From: Jannaschia pohangensis
GTDB taxonomy: Bacteria; Pseudomonadota; Alphaproteobacteria; Rhodobacterales; Rhodobacteraceae
DNA: 64,000 nt
Assembly: GCF_900113875.1 (NCBI RefSeq)
Contig: NZ_FORA01000006.1
Coordinates: 53,501 to 117,500 of the forward strand
Direction of reading: 5' to 3'
In this document: in pieces, positions 63,211 through 64,000 of the stretch
How the letters are laid out: each line of letters opens with the position of its first letter
Numbering within the stretch: position 1 is the stretch's first letter
Translations under genes and position numbers: made by a program
Notes under the pieces: generated by a model
The model's database searches: none
Told to the model about the DNA's origin: nothing
The model's input: the letters and a program-made list of their open reading frames with translations, nothing else

Positions 63211-64000
63211 ATGACCCGTTCGCACCATTCGCCCCGCCCCCTGACCCGTGCCGATGTGACGCCGGAAGGACTCTGGCTCAACCGTCGCAGGTTGATCGCC
63301 GGATTGGGCGCCGGCTCCATCGCGGGTGGCATGGGCCTGGGCGCCTGGGCGCAGGAAGCCCTGGTGCCGAACGAATGGGACGCAATCACCAGCTACAACA
63401 ACTTCTACGAGTTCGGCACCGACAAGTCGGACCCGGTCCAGAATGCCGGGGACATGGTGACCTCGCCCTGGAAGGTGACGGTTGACGGGCTGGTGGACAA
63501 TCCGGGCGACTACGATCTGGCCGATCTGATCGGGGATATTCCGACCGAAGAGCGCATCTATCGCTTCCGCTGTGTCGAGGCCTGGTCGATGGTGATCCCG
63601 TGGAACGGGTTCGAGTTGAACAAACTGCTGGCCAAGGTCGGCGTGAAGGCCGACGCGAAGTTCGTGGCCTTCGAGACGGCGGTGCTTCCCGATGTGATGG
63701 AAGGGGTGAATTACCCGTTCCTCGATTGGCCGTATCGCGAAGGGCTGCGCCTGGACGAAGCGATGCACCCGCTGACAATCATGGCGACGGGGATCTATGG
63801 TCGCCCGATCCCGAACCAGAACGGCGCGCCGATGCGTCTGGTGGTTCCGTGGAAGTATGGTTTCAAGTCCATCAAGTCGATTGTCCGCATCTCTCTGGTG
63901 GAAGAGCAGCCCTATGCGACCTGGCAGGCGACGAACCCGCGCGAGTATGGCTTTTACAGCAACGTGAATCCGGAGGTGGATCACCCGCGCTGGAGCCAGG
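63211..64000 (+). CDS. msrP: Methionine sulfoxide reductase MsrP, truncated by window end
   Basis: The first 263 codons of MsrP (YedY), the periplasmic molybdoenzyme subunit that repairs oxidised methionines in envelope proteins with the haem-binding membrane partner MsrQ. A Tat signal (LNRRRLIAGLGAGSIAGG) starts near residue 24. The molybdenum-binding cysteine lies in YRFRCVEAWSMVIPWNG, and the FVAFETAVLPD and GAPMRLVVPWKYGFKSIKSI segments are conserved. The ATG at 63211 has an AAGGAAGA site. The gene should end about 150 nt beyond the window, probably followed by msrQ. Confidence 0.95.
   Translation, partial: MTRSHHSPRPLTRADVTPEGLWLNRRRLIAGLGAGSIAGGMGLGAWAQEALVPNEWDAITSYNNFYEFGTDKSDPVQNAGDMVTSPWKVTVDGLVDNPGDYDLADLIGDIPTEERIYRFRCVEAWSMVIPWNGFELNKLLAKVGVKADAKFVAFETAVLPDVMEGVNYPFLDWPYREGLRLDEAMHPLTIMATGIYGRPIPNQNGAPMRLVVPWKYGFKSIKSIVRISLVEEQPYATWQATNPREYGFYSNVNPEVDHPRWSQ

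Overview
This 64 kb window is a gene-dense, high-GC stretch of chromosome from an alphaproteobacterium, most likely a member of the Rhodobacterales (Roseobacter/Rhodobacter group). The evidence is the RegB/RegA redox two-component pair, a DctP-type TRAP receptor, the small families DUF6525 and DUF2853, the dapE neighbourhood, and the run tsaE-amgK-murU-addB-addA-trxA. I see no rRNA, tRNA, insertion sequence, prophage or CRISPR array. About 60 protein genes cover nearly all of the sequence; many neighbours overlap by 4 nt, and several convergent pairs share their stop codons.

Layout. 1-14.4 kb: end of a secreted protein, a ferritin-VIT iron exporter (mbfA), a LOG-family protein, a threonine dehydratase-like enzyme, a DMT permease, a secreted glycosidase-like protein, dapD, an MBL hydrolase/AraC pair, small Rhodobacterales families, an ionotropic-glutamate-receptor-like channel, then a forward run of a dapE-linked acidic protein, dapE, RidA, a GDPD phosphodiesterase, a DUF482 acyltransferase, PhhB and MscS. 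14.4-20.4 kb: arginine catabolism (arginase, ornithine cyclodeaminase) with a divergent Lrp regulator, an AraC-VOC fusion, a peroxiredoxin, a ferredoxin-reductase-like flavoprotein and rsmD. 20.3-32.2 kb: a polysaccharide trio (GT2, FkbM, GT25), an orphan TRAP receptor, recQ, yaaA, a type I secretion ABC/adaptor pair and a class A penicillin-binding protein. 32.4-36 kb: glnK-amtB for ammonium sensing and uptake, then a small detoxification operon (GST, NTF2-like, tautomerase) facing an HxlR regulator across an inverted repeat.

36-48.6 kb is one long minus-strand block: regB, a three-PAS protein without a kinase domain, tsaE, amgK, murU, addB, addA and trxA. regA lies divergent to regB. It joins redox control, tRNA t6A synthesis, peptidoglycan sugar recycling and recombinational repair. 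48.6-54.4 kb is the least understood part: a lipoprotein-like gene behind a helically spaced TGTACA array, two HEAT-like proteins of unknown function, a cupin, DUF2177, a GNAT, an HD hydrolase and a small secreted protein. 54.4-64 kb holds ahcY, a secreted PRC-barrel protein, an extensin-like protein, DUF2853, clpB behind a sigma-32-like promoter, a fasciclin protein, a membrane-anchored glutamate-synthase-family oxidoreductase and the start of msrP.

Most functions are confident family assignments from motifs. The main points for a second look are the channel with a non-potassium-type pore, a repeated promoter geometry that puts the start codon 6-7 nt after the -10 box (candidate leaderless genes), the phased TGTACA array, the unexplained HEAT-like genes, the AraC-VOC fusion and the HxlR operator.
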